NCBI RefSeq assembly: GCF_011762005.1
Contig: NZ_JAASQU010000001.1
Location: 248,001 to 312,000 of the forward strand
Reading direction: 5' to 3'
DNA: 64,000 nt
From: Qipengyuania flava
GTDB taxonomy: Bacteria; Pseudomonadota; Alphaproteobacteria; Sphingomonadales; Sphingomonadaceae
A program made the translations under genes and the position numbers. The notes beneath the pieces are model-generated. The model was not told where the DNA came from and did not search any database. It saw nothing but the letters and a program-made list of their open reading frames with translations. Below, piece after piece: positions 53,667-62,583 of the stretch (positions within the stretch are counted from its first letter, which is position 1; the number at the start of each line of letters is the position of its first letter).

Positions 53667-54791
53667 ATGAAGGCCACCATCGAACGCGCGACGCTGCTGC
53701 GTTGTCTCAGTCACGTCCAGTCGGTTGTGGAACGCCGCAACACCATTCCGATCCTGTCGAATGTGCTGATCGAGGCGGAAGGCGATAATTCGCTGCGCGT
53801 CATGGCCACCGACCTCGATCTCCAGGTGATCGAGCACATGGACGCGAATGTCGACAGCGCAGGCTCGATAACCGTGTCGGCGCATCTGCTGTTCGATATC
53901 GCCCGAAAGCTCCCCGACGGATCGCAGGTCAGCCTCGAAGCGGCCGAGAACCGCATGGCGATCAAGGCCGGGCGCAGCCGTTTCTCGTTGCCCACGCTCC
54001 CGCGCGACGACTTCCCGGTGATCGTCGAGGGTGATCTACCGACCAGCTTCGAATTGTCTGCCAAGACCTTGGCCGAGCTGATCGACCGGACACGCTTCGC
54101 CATCTCGACCGAAGAGACGCGTTACTATCTCAACGGGATATTCTTCCACGTTTCGGACGACAGCGAGCCGGTACTCAAGGCCGCCGCGACCGACGGCCAC
54201 CGCCTTGCGCGCTTCACCTTGCCGCGGCCCGACGGTGCAGAGGGCATGCCCGATGTGATCGTCCCGCGGAAGGCCGTGGCCGAGCTTCGCAAGCTGCTGG
54301 AAGAATCGCTCGATGGCAATGTCCAGATCGATCTGTCGGCCAGCAAGGTCCGCTTCACGCTTGGTGGGGAAGGCGGCGTGGTTCTCACCAGCAAGCTGAT
54401 CGACGGCACGTTCCCCGATTATTCGCGTGTTATCCCAACGGGTAATGACAAGCTCCTCAAGCTTGATCCGAAGAGCTTCCACGAGGGGGTCGACCGTGTC
54501 GCGACGATCGCCACCGAGAAGACCCGTGCGGTCAAGATGGGGCTCGACAAGGACAAGGTGACGCTGACCGTCACCAGTCCGGACAACGGCAGCGCAACCG
54601 AGGAACTGCCCGCCGAATATGGCGCCGATGGTTTCGAGATCGGCTTCAACGCGGGCTATCTGAAGGATATTCTCAACCAGATCGATGCCGACACGGTGGA
54701 GATCCATCTGGCGGATGCGGGCGCGCCCACGCTGATCCGCAAGGACGAGAATTCGCCTGCGCTTTATGTCCTGATGCCGATGCGCGTCTAA
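53667..54791 (+). CDS. dnaN: DNA polymerase III beta subunit (sliding clamp)
   Basis: 374 residues. The ring clamp that holds polymerase on DNA. KATIERATLLRCLSHVQSVV, RNTIPILSNVLIEA, and the C-terminal YVLMPMRV with its M-P-M-R motif are diagnostic. Three domains of even size. It is not next to dnaA or recF here; the window shows no origin-like DnaA-box cluster around it. Confidence 0.97.
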   Translation: MKATIERATLLRCLSHVQSVVERRNTIPILSNVLIEAEGDNSLRVMATDLDLQVIEHMDANVDSAGSITVSAHLLFDIARKLPDGSQVSLEAAENRMAIKAGRSRFSLPTLPRDDFPVIVEGDLPTSFELSAKTLAELIDRTRFAISTEETRYYLNGIFFHVSDDSEPVLKAAATDGHRLARFTLPRPDGAEGMPDVIVPRKAVAELRKLLEESLDGNVQIDLSASKVRFTLGGEGGVVLTSKLIDGTFPDYSRVIPTGNDKLLKLDPKSFHEGVDRVATIATEKTRAVKMGLDKDKVTLTVTSPDNGSATEELPAEYGADGFEIGFNAGYLKDILNQIDADTVEIHLADAGAPTLIRKDENSPALYVLMPMRV

Positions 54792-54849
54792 GCGCTCGCA
54801 TTGCCGCGCGCCTGCCGCTAGCGTCCTCCCCGCAAAGGGAGGATTTCGA

Positions 54850-55920
54850 ATGCAGCAGGTCCACGTCCGCAAGGATTCCATCGGCGAGACCGAACTGGTT
54901 GAAACCGCGCAAGGGCCACTGGCCGCGGGCGCAGTGCGGCTTGCGATCGAGAGCTTTTCGGTCACTGCGAACAATGTGACCTATGCCGTGGTCGGTGACG
55001 GCTTCGGATACTGGAACTTCTTCCCCGCGCCCGATGGTCGGGGCATCGTTCCCATGTGGGGCCATGCGCGGGTGATCGAGAGCAACCATCCCGAGGTCGC
55101 GGTGGACGAACGCGTCTACGGCTATCTGCCCATGGCAACCCATCTCGACGTGGTCCCCGACAAGGTCAGCGCCGCGGGGTTCACCGACATGGCCGAACAC
55201 CGGCAGCCGATGAGCCCGGTTTACAACAGCTACACGCGCCTCGCAGCCGATCCCGAACACGATCCCGCGCGCGAGGGAGAACGAATGATCTTCGGACCGC
55301 TGTTCAAGACGGGCTTCCTGATCGAATATTTCATGCGTTCGGAAAGCTGGTTCGGCGCGCGCCAGGCAATCCTCACCAGCGCATCGTCCAAGACCGCGAT
55401 GGGGCTGGCGAGCGTCGCCAAGCACCGTTCGCCCGATATCCGTCGTATCGGTCTGACTTCGGCGGGCAATGCCGGGTTCGTCAAGGACAGCGGGCTGTAT
55501 GACGAAGTGTTCGCCTATGACGATGTCGGCAAGATTGCCGGCGAGCCCAGCGTGTCGGTGGACTTCGCGGGCAACGCCGGGTTGCTAAAAAGCCTGCATG
55601 AACATCTCGGCAGTGCGCTGGCCTATTCATGCCTCGTCGGTGCAACGCATATCGAGCAACGCGAGGGCGGCACGGGTGACATCCCCGGGCCGACGCCAAC
55701 GCTGTTCTTCGCCCCCGACCATGCGGTCGCGCTGTTCAAGCAGGTCGGACCCGAGGATGCGGGGCGCCAGATGGCCGAAAGCTGGCGCGGCTTCCTTGCC
55801 GACGCGGGCGACAGCGTCACGATCGAGCGCAAACAGGGTCTCGCCGCCGCTCGCGATGTCTTTGTGCACATGGTGGCGGGCAGGGTGGACCCTGCCAAGG
55901 GAATCGTGATCGAGCCCTAG
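54850..55920 (+). CDS. DUF2855 family protein
   Basis: 356 residues. It has an MDR-like layout (AIESFSVTANNVTYAVVGDG and YWNFFPAPDGRGIVPMWG near the start, then IGLTSAGNAGFVKDSGLYDE in the nucleotide-fold half) but lacks zinc ligands and a good G-x-G-x-x-G. These features fit DUF2855, which has no proven reaction. GGAGG lies before the ATG. It meets the next gene tail to tail with a 4-bp overlap. Confidence 0.85.
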   Translation: MQQVHVRKDSIGETELVETAQGPLAAGAVRLAIESFSVTANNVTYAVVGDGFGYWNFFPAPDGRGIVPMWGHARVIESNHPEVAVDERVYGYLPMATHLDVVPDKVSAAGFTDMAEHRQPMSPVYNSYTRLAADPEHDPAREGERMIFGPLFKTGFLIEYFMRSESWFGARQAILTSASSKTAMGLASVAKHRSPDIRRIGLTSAGNAGFVKDSGLYDEVFAYDDVGKIAGEPSVSVDFAGNAGLLKSLHEHLGSALAYSCLVGATHIEQREGGTGDIPGPTPTLFFAPDHAVALFKQVGPEDAGRQMAESWRGFLADAGDSVTIERKQGLAAARDVFVHMVAGRVDPAKGIVIEP

Positions 55921-56927
55921 ATCTCGATCGCGATCTTTCCGAAATGTCCGCCGCTTTCCTGGTGGCGGAACGCCTCGGCGAGATCCTCGAGCGTGAACGT
56001 GTCGCTGATGACCGGCTTGATTCCATTCGCCTCGATCGCGGCGATCATATCCTGCTGCATCCGGCGACTGCCCACGGTCAGCCCCTGAACGGTGAGGTTC
56101 TTGGAAAAGAGCACCGCCGTCTGAACCGGGCCGGCGAAGCCTGCGAGCACGCCGATCAATGCGATGTGTCCGCCCACGCGGGTGGCCAGCATCGACTGGT
56201 CGAGCGTTTCCGCGCCGCCGATCTCCACCACGCAGTCGACCCCGCGACCGCCGGTGATCTCGAGCGCCTTGGGGCCCCAGGCCTCCACTTCCTTGTAGTT
56301 GATGAGGTGGTCGGCGCCCATCGCCTTGACGCGTTCGAGCTTCTCGTCGGAGGAACTGGTGGCGATCACCGTTGCGCCTGCGGCCTTGGCAAATTGCAAT
56401 GCGAAGATCGAGACGCCGCCGGTACCCTGGACCAGCACCGTGTCCCCCGGCTTGAGCGCATAATCGACGAACAGGGCGCGCCATGCAGTCAACCCGGCGC
56501 AGGTCAGCGTCGCCGCTTCGGCATGGCTGTATCCCCGCGGCGCGCGCGTGAACCAGTGCGTAGGCGCAGTCACCGCATCGCGTGCGTAGCCATCGATCCC
56601 GTCGCCCGGGACCCGGGTGAAGGCACTCGAAGGAGGACCACCGTCCAGCCAATCGGGAAAGAAGGTGCTGACGACGTGGTCGCCGACGGCGAATTCGCTG
56701 ACCCCGTCGCCGACAGCCGTTACCACACCCGCGCCATCGGACATCGGAATGCGCCCCTGCGCGGTCGGGATCATGCCCTTGACCACGGCATAGTCGTGGT
56801 AGTTGAGCGAACTGGCCTTGAGATCGACGGTAATCTCTCCGGGGCCGGGAGCCGCCGCTTCGTCGAGTTCTGTCACTTCGAGTGCTTCGAGCGTGGAGGG
56901 CGTCGCGCCCGTGCGGATCGCTCTCAT
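55917..56927 (-). CDS. Zinc-type/MDR alcohol dehydrogenase (AdhP/quinone-reductase-like)
   Basis: 336 residues. LKASSLNYHDYAVVKGMIP and IPMSDGAGVVTAVGDGVSEF are MDR N-terminal features. VLVQGTGGVSIFALQFAKAA is the NAD(P) loop with GTGGVS. The classical structural-zinc Cys cluster is absent, so it may be a zinc-free member. GTIVD-type amidohydrolase gene lies directly upstream with a 4-bp overlap, so both are one transcript. Substrate not predictable. Confidence 0.85.
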   Translation of the reverse strand: MRAIRTGATPSTLEALEVTELDEAAAPGPGEITVDLKASSLNYHDYAVVKGMIPTAQGRIPMSDGAGVVTAVGDGVSEFAVGDHVVSTFFPDWLDGGPPSSAFTRVPGDGIDGYARDAVTAPTHWFTRAPRGYSHAEAATLTCAGLTAWRALFVDYALKPGDTVLVQGTGGVSIFALQFAKAAGATVIATSSSDEKLERVKAMGADHLINYKEVEAWGPKALEITGGRGVDCVVEIGGAETLDQSMLATRVGGHIALIGVLAGFAGPVQTAVLFSKNLTVQGLTVGSRRMQQDMIAAIEANGIKPVISDTFTLEDLAEAFRHQESGGHFGKIAIEI

Positions 56928-58675
56928 TCGGCCGCCTCCAGCAGTTCTGCTCGCTGCGGGCCGCGGATCAGGCCGCCGGGTGCTTCACCGGTCCACTGCC
57001 CTTCTCGGAAGGTGACCTTGCCGTTCTTGATCGTCGCAATGTAGCCGTCGGCTTTCTGAAGCAGGCGCTTGCCGCCCGCGGGCAGGTCGAAGGCGAGCCA
57101 GGGTTTGCCCAGCCTGATCCGGTCCATGTCGATGATGTTGAGATCAGCCAGATAGCCCGGCGCTAGGATCCCGCGATCCTCCAACCCGTATAGCCGGGCT
57201 GTGTCGCTGCATTGGCGCTTGACGGCGTTCTCCAATCCGATCGTGCCGCGCGCCCGATCGCGCACCCAATGCTGCAACATGAAGGTGGGTGAAGCTGCGT
57301 CGCAGATGGTGCCACAGTGTGCCCCGCCGTCGGACAGCGAATTCACCGTGTCGTCGGACTGCTGGAGATCCATCAGGAAGTCCAGGTTGCCGTCGGCGTA
57401 GTTCAGGATCGGCAAGTAGATGAAGCCCTTGCCATCATCGCTGCACAGCAGGTCGTAGGCATATTCGTCGCCCGACATGCCCACCGCCTTGGCGCGTTCG
57501 AGTATGCTTTCCTGTGCAGTGGGTTCGTAATTGAAATCGGGGTCCATTTCGAACTGCATGTTCCAGCCGCCGCAGACCACCATGATCAGACCCATGATGT
57601 CCTGATTGACCTCCGAAAAGTCGTGCTGCTCGGCCAGGATACGCGCCTTGAACTCGGGATCGAAGAGCTTCGCCTTCTGCTCTTCCCACGGCAGGTCCTC
57701 GATTTCCTTCCAGCTCGGCTTCAGCCGGAAAGGGTGTACCGTTCCCTGCCAGGCCATGACGATGCCGTTGCCGCGCAAGGCAATCTGCGCGACGATATTG
57801 GCGCCATTGTCGTTTTCGGCGCGCATGCTGGCGATTTGTTCGTCGAGCGGCAGTTCCTTGGCGATCGATTGCAGCGCAGCAAAAGTGACGGGTAGGCCGG
57901 TTTCGCGGCTCATCTTGCCCATCCAGCCGAATTCGTCCCATTCGCGCATCATGTCGCTCGCCATTTCGAACACGCCGTGGCCCGCACGGCCCATCGCGCG
58001 GCCGATGGCGACGAGTTCCTCGGCGGTGGCGGTGGTGCCGGGCACCACTTCGCCATCGATATCGCGATGCAGCACGGTGCGCGACGTCGAAAAGCCGAGC
58101 GCGCCTGCACGCACGCCTTCCTCGACGATGCGCCCCATTTCCTCGATGTCCTTTTCGGTCGGCACCGCGCCGGGGCGCTCGCGCTCGCCGAGCACGTAGG
58201 CCCGCACCGAACCGTGCGGCACATGCGTTCCCACATCGACCGTGCGTGGCAATTTCTCCAGCGCGTCGAGATACTCGGGGAAGGTTTCCCAGTCCCATTT
58301 CATCCCTTCGGCCAGCGCGGTGCCGGGAATATCCTCGACGCCTTCCATCAGGCCGATGAGCCATTCATGCTTGTCGCGCTTGGCGGGTGCGAAACCGACG
58401 CCGCAATTGCCCATGACGACCGTCGTCACGCCATGCCAGCTCGAGGGCGCCATTTCCTGGTCCCAGGTCGCCTGGCCATCGTAATGCGTATGGATGTCGA
58501 CGAAGCCGGGTGTGACCAGATGACCGCCTGCATCGATCTCCTCGGCGGCATCGCCACCGACTTCTCCGACTTGGGCAATGAGCCCGTCCTTGATGGCGAT
58601 ATCGCCGGCAAACCGGTCCTGTCCGGTTCCATCGACGATGGTCCCGTTGCGGATGATCAGATCATATGCGGGCAT
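56924..58675 (-). CDS. N-acyl-D-amino-acid deacylase-like amidohydrolase
   Basis: 583 residues. Composite amidohydrolase starting YDLIIRNGTIVDGTGQDRFA, with the metal site VDIHTHYDGQATWDQ (H-x-H) and MGNCGVGFAPAKRD, where the Cys-containing stretch is typical of D-aminoacylases. SDGGAHCGTICDAASPTFM near the end gives the catalytic Asp and metal His. Start at ATG 58675. A TTG further upstream opens the frame but is unlikely. Natural substrates could be N-acyl-D-amino acids or related hydantoin-like compounds. Confidence 0.85.
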   Translation of the reverse strand: MPAYDLIIRNGTIVDGTGQDRFAGDIAIKDGLIAQVGEVGGDAAEEIDAGGHLVTPGFVDIHTHYDGQATWDQEMAPSSWHGVTTVVMGNCGVGFAPAKRDKHEWLIGLMEGVEDIPGTALAEGMKWDWETFPEYLDALEKLPRTVDVGTHVPHGSVRAYVLGERERPGAVPTEKDIEEMGRIVEEGVRAGALGFSTSRTVLHRDIDGEVVPGTTATAEELVAIGRAMGRAGHGVFEMASDMMREWDEFGWMGKMSRETGLPVTFAALQSIAKELPLDEQIASMRAENDNGANIVAQIALRGNGIVMAWQGTVHPFRLKPSWKEIEDLPWEEQKAKLFDPEFKARILAEQHDFSEVNQDIMGLIMVVCGGWNMQFEMDPDFNYEPTAQESILERAKAVGMSGDEYAYDLLCSDDGKGFIYLPILNYADGNLDFLMDLQQSDDTVNSLSDGGAHCGTICDAASPTFMLQHWVRDRARGTIGLENAVKRQCSDTARLYGLEDRGILAPGYLADLNIIDMDRIRLGKPWLAFDLPAGGKRLLQKADGYIATIKNGKVTFREGQWTGEAPGGLIRGPQRAELLEAAE

Positions 58676-58756
58676 GTTTGTGCTCCTCTCTCCACCGAGG
58701 AAGGTCTCACAATGCAACCGATGAGTCCAGCGTCTTGCGGGGGAGAGTAGGGCGGG

Positions 58757-60067
58757 TCACGCCCCCCGTGCGGCAATCATGCTCTCTATGTCGACGAACT
58801 TCTCGCGCGGGGCACCGCTGCGTGCCGCGGCAATTTCGGCCTCTTCGATCCGTTGCCAGTCGCGGAAGCTAACGACGTCGAGCGCACGCTTCTGCGCAAG
58901 CTCGTCGAAGTCCTCGCGGCCGCGCTTTCCGGCTCCCTCGCCAATGTCTTCCGCGACCTTTTCGATCACCGTATAGCCATCGGGCCGGTTGGTTCCGATC
59001 GTGCCGCTGGGGCCGCGTTTGGCCCAGCCGACGCAATAGAGCGCGGGCGCTATTCGTCCTTCTTCGTTTGGAAACCGGCCCGCGCGCTCGTCGAACGGAA
59101 CCCCGACGATGGGCGATGTCCGGTATCCGATGCAGCTGATCAGCAGATCGGCGGGGATGCAATAGGTTTCGCCCGATCCGACGGCGCGCCCGTCCTTCAA
59201 CTCGGTGCGCTCGATCACCAGGCCCGACAAATTGCCTCCTTCTTGTTCGATAAGGGTGGGGCTGGCGAAAAAGTCGAAGTTGATCGAGAGAGCCTTGCCC
59301 GCACGGTCGGATGGGGAAAGCGCGGCGAATTCGCGCAGCAGCGTGACCGACTTGCGCTGCCCCGGATCGAGCATATCGTCGCTCTCAGGAGGAGGGAGAT
59401 CGGCATTCTCGACGCGGGGGACGGCGCGTTCGAGGCGCAGCAATTCGCCAAGTTCCTTCGGCGTCATCATGATCTGGTGAGGCCCGCGGCGGCCGAGAAT
59501 CGTTATCGTCTCGATGTTGCTGTCGCGCAGCAGCTCAAGCGCATGCGCCACGATGTCGGACCCTTCGAATTCGGCTTCGGTCTTCGACAGGATGCGCGCC
59601 ACATCGAGTGCGACATTGCCCATGCCGATAATGACCGCATGGCGACCGGACAGGTCCGGGGCGAGCGCGGCATATTCCGGATGGCCGTTGTACCAGCCTA
59701 CGAAAGCTGCACTGCCGAAGACGTTCGCACTGTCCGCGCCGGGGATGGGCAAGTCGCGATCGCGCGGCGCACCGGTAGCCAGAATCACTGCGTCGTACAG
59801 TTCGGTCAATTCCTCGATCGCAATGTCGCGGCCGATTTCGACATTTCCGGCAAAACGGACGGTGTCGCCGATGGCGGTCTTTTCGTAGCGACGCGCAACC
59901 GCCTTGATCGATTGATGATCGGGGGCGACACCGGTACGGATCAGACCGAATGGGACGGGCAGCTTGTCGAAGATATCGACCCTGGCATCCTCACCCCATT
60001 GTTTTACCGCAGCCTCGGCGGTGTAATAGCCAGCCGGGCCCGAACCGACGATCGCGATATGTCGCAT
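58757..60067 (-). CDS. FprA-type ferredoxin/adrenodoxin-NADP reductase
   Basis: 436 residues. FAD loop HIAIVGSGPAGYYTAEAAVK, LPVPFGLIRTGVAPDHQSIK (the adrenodoxin-reductase signature), NADP loop IIGMGNVALDVARILSK, and VGWAKRGPSGTIGTNRPDGY near the end. It should pass electrons from NADPH to a ferredoxin for P450 or other oxygenases. None are in the window. Lies divergent from the PAS-GGDEF-EAL gene. 81 bp upstream of the amidohydrolase start. Confidence 0.93.
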   Translation of the reverse strand: MRHIAIVGSGPAGYYTAEAAVKQWGEDARVDIFDKLPVPFGLIRTGVAPDHQSIKAVARRYEKTAIGDTVRFAGNVEIGRDIAIEELTELYDAVILATGAPRDRDLPIPGADSANVFGSAAFVGWYNGHPEYAALAPDLSGRHAVIIGMGNVALDVARILSKTEAEFEGSDIVAHALELLRDSNIETITILGRRGPHQIMMTPKELGELLRLERAVPRVENADLPPPESDDMLDPGQRKSVTLLREFAALSPSDRAGKALSINFDFFASPTLIEQEGGNLSGLVIERTELKDGRAVGSGETYCIPADLLISCIGYRTSPIVGVPFDERAGRFPNEEGRIAPALYCVGWAKRGPSGTIGTNRPDGYTVIEKVAEDIGEGAGKRGREDFDELAQKRALDVVSFRDWQRIEEAEIAAARSGAPREKFVDIESMIAARGA

Positions 60068-60247
60068 GCATCTCTCCCTTCCGGAGCGCGCGATGAAGCA
60101 CGATTGCCCCTATGCTGGCAAGCAGCTCGTCCCGTCAGCGCATCGCGCCGTGGTTATTCGTTTGGCAAGGATTCATGGTTACCTTTATGTCTACTCGGGA
60201 CACCGGCGGATGCGTCGCGTCCTCATCATTCGGGAGCCGAATTCACC

Positions 60248-62467
60248 ATGGCAGGGTTTTTCTCGCGCGCAGGGCGAGGGCGGACTGAACGCAGCGGTAC
60301 TGCGGACGGGTCTGTCCTGCGCCCCATCGGAGCATCCGATATCGCGCGTCGGGTCGAATTGCTGGACAGCTTCGAAGCGGCGGGCCTGGGCTGGTTCTGG
60401 GCGACGGATTCGGAAGGCCGGCTCATCTACCTCTCTCCCAATGCCGAACGCGAGCTTGGCTGGGAAACGGGGGAGGCGATCGGCAAGTCACTGGGTGAAT
60501 TGTTCATTGCCGAACAGGCCGATGATCCCGATCGTCCCGAACGCCCGCTGACCTTCCTCCTGCGCGCGCGCAATTCGATCAGCCAGCTCAACGTGCGCTT
60601 GGCTATCGAAGGACGCGAGGTCTGGTGGGAAATCGCCGGCAAGCCGCAATTCGACGCCCATGACGAATTCGTCGGCTATCGCGGAAGTGCGAAGGACATT
60701 ACCGAGGCGCGCGAAAGCCAGCGCGATGCCGAACGGCTCGCGCAATTCGATCCAGTGACGGGCCTGCCGAACAGCCAGCGCGCCAATCTTCGGCTGACGG
60801 AGATGCTCAAGGCCTATCGCAATACCAAGCGATCCTGTGCCCTTCTGATCATCAATCTCGACCGGTTCAAGCACATCAATGAAACGCTCGGTCATGCGGC
60901 AGGCGATGAACTGCTCAAGCAGGCGGCAGCTCGCCTCGAACGGATTGCCGGCGGCAAGGCCGAAATTGCTCGTCGGGGTGGTAACGCTTTCCAGATCGTC
61001 CTGCCCGACACGGACGATCGCGGCACGCTGGGCGATCTTGCGCAGAGGGTCATTCAGCTGCTCTCGCAGCCCTATTCGGTCGAAGGTTCGCGCGCGATAA
61101 TCGGGACCACGGTGGGGGTCGCGGTCGCGCCCTATGACGGTCTCGATGCCGACGCGCTGGTCACTGCGGCCGAACTCGCCGTCCAAGCCGCCAATGGCGG
61201 GGGGCGCGGACAGTATCGGTTCTATTCGAGCGATCTCGCCGATGGGGCGAAGTTGCGTCGGCAGATCGAGCAGGACTTGCGCGATGCGATCGACAAGGGG
61301 CAGCTGGTCATGCATTATCAGCCGGTCGTCTGTACCAAGACGCGGCTGGTACGCAGTTGTGAAGCCCTGATGCGCTGGCACCACCCCGACCGTGGGGACA
61401 TCCGGCCCGACGTGTTCATTCCTATCGCCGAAGAAATCGGCGTGATCAAAGCGATGGGCGAATGGGCATTGCACGAAGTGTGTCGCGAGGCGCGGGCTTG
61501 GCCGGTGGATCTGCGCGTTGCGGTAAACGTTTCGGCGGTTCAGTTCACCCAGGACGATTTCCCGCAGATCGTCAGCCGCGCACTCAAGCAGAGCGGCCTG
61601 CCGCCCGAACGGCTCGAGCTGGAAATTACCGAAAGCGTCTTCCTCGGCGACAATGGCGGCACGCAGAGGGTGTTCGAAGATCTCAAGGCGATCGGGGTAA
61701 AACTGGCGCTCGACGATTTCGGTACGGGTTACAGCTCGCTCAGCTATCTGCGCACCGCGCCGTTCGACAAGATCAAGATCGACCAGAGCTTCGTGCGCGG
61801 TGCCACCGAGCCCGACAACAACAATGCGGCGATCATGCAGGCGATCGTCAGCCTGGCCGCTGCACTGGACATGGAGACCGTCGCCGAGGGTGTCGAATCC
61901 GAAGACGAACTCGACCTCGTTACCGAGCGCGGCGCCACATTGGTGCAGGGGCATATCTTCTCGCGCGCCGTGCCCAACGAGGAGCTGCTCCAGCGTCTCG
62001 AGAAGAAGCAATTGAAATATGAGCCGCGCGGGCCCGCCAAGCACCGCGCTGCGCGCAAGACCGTGTTCCGCCGGGTCGGGCTGATCCACGAAGATAGCCG
62101 CTACCGCGTGGTGATGCGCAACCTGTCGAAGACCGGCGCGATGATCGAGGGCGTGATGGACGTGCCACCGGGTACGCAAGTGGTGCTCGACCTCGGGAAC
62201 GGCCAATTGGCGGTCGCCACCGTACGGCGGTCGCGCGGGGCGGTGCAGGGGGTCGAATTCGAAACTCCCCTGATCAGCGACGGCGCCGATGGTCTGTGCA
62301 CCCGCCATCGTGTTTCGCCCTACCAGATCGAGGCCGCCGGCCGCCCGCTCGCCGCTTTGCCGCAGGATCCCTACGCGCTGATCGCGGGTGATGCGGTGAA
62401 CGATGCGTTGAAGCGCAAATTCGTCGAAGTCGAAGTCGGCGGACCAAAGCCCGGCACCGCGTACTGA
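60248..62467 (+). CDS. PAS-GGDEF-EAL-PilZ cyclic-di-GMP signalling protein
   Basis: 739 residues. PAS domain about 30-155 (GWFWATDSEGRLIYLSPNAE), GGDEF-like domain about 165-330 with the active site changed to GGNAF at 244-248, EAL domain about 345-600 with Glu372-Ala-Leu in SCEALMRWHHP, LALDDFGTGYSSLSYL, KIKIDQSFVRG and ETVAEGVE intact, and a PilZ-like C-terminal domain (NLSKTGAMIEG). The cyclase half is probably inactive and the phosphodiesterase half active. GGGAG lies 11 bases before the ATG. The frame upstream of 60248 is antisense to fprA. Confidence 0.92.
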   Translation: MAGFFSRAGRGRTERSGTADGSVLRPIGASDIARRVELLDSFEAAGLGWFWATDSEGRLIYLSPNAERELGWETGEAIGKSLGELFIAEQADDPDRPERPLTFLLRARNSISQLNVRLAIEGREVWWEIAGKPQFDAHDEFVGYRGSAKDITEARESQRDAERLAQFDPVTGLPNSQRANLRLTEMLKAYRNTKRSCALLIINLDRFKHINETLGHAAGDELLKQAAARLERIAGGKAEIARRGGNAFQIVLPDTDDRGTLGDLAQRVIQLLSQPYSVEGSRAIIGTTVGVAVAPYDGLDADALVTAAELAVQAANGGGRGQYRFYSSDLADGAKLRRQIEQDLRDAIDKGQLVMHYQPVVCTKTRLVRSCEALMRWHHPDRGDIRPDVFIPIAEEIGVIKAMGEWALHEVCREARAWPVDLRVAVNVSAVQFTQDDFPQIVSRALKQSGLPPERLELEITESVFLGDNGGTQRVFEDLKAIGVKLALDDFGTGYSSLSYLRTAPFDKIKIDQSFVRGATEPDNNNAAIMQAIVSLAAALDMETVAEGVESEDELDLVTERGATLVQGHIFSRAVPNEELLQRLEKKQLKYEPRGPAKHRAARKTVFRRVGLIHEDSRYRVVMRNLSKTGAMIEGVMDVPPGTQVVLDLGNGQLAVATVRRSRGAVQGVEFETPLISDGADGLCTRHRVSPYQIEAAGRPLAALPQDPYALIAGDAVNDALKRKFVEVEVGGPKPGTAY

Positions 62468-62583
62468 AGCGCAATTCCGCTTCGCATCATCACACCGCAC
62501 AGCACGCTTGGCGAGATTGCCGCGCGCAGCTAAGGCGCGCGCAAGGCATTCTGTGTGCCATCATTTTCGCTTAAGCAGTTTTT

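Noticed and set aside
53667-54791. Replication origin near dnaN
   Set aside because: No dnaA, recF or gyrB neighbours and no cluster of DnaA boxes (TTATCCACA-like) seen around the gene.
58853-60247. 465-codon upstream extension of the PAS-GGDEF-EAL frame
   Set aside because: Lies antisense over the ferredoxin reductase gene. The PAS protein starts naturally at the ATG at 60248.
60488-62500. 670-codon minus-strand open frame
   Set aside because: Antisense to the EAL/PilZ gene with clear domains. It has no recognisable fold.
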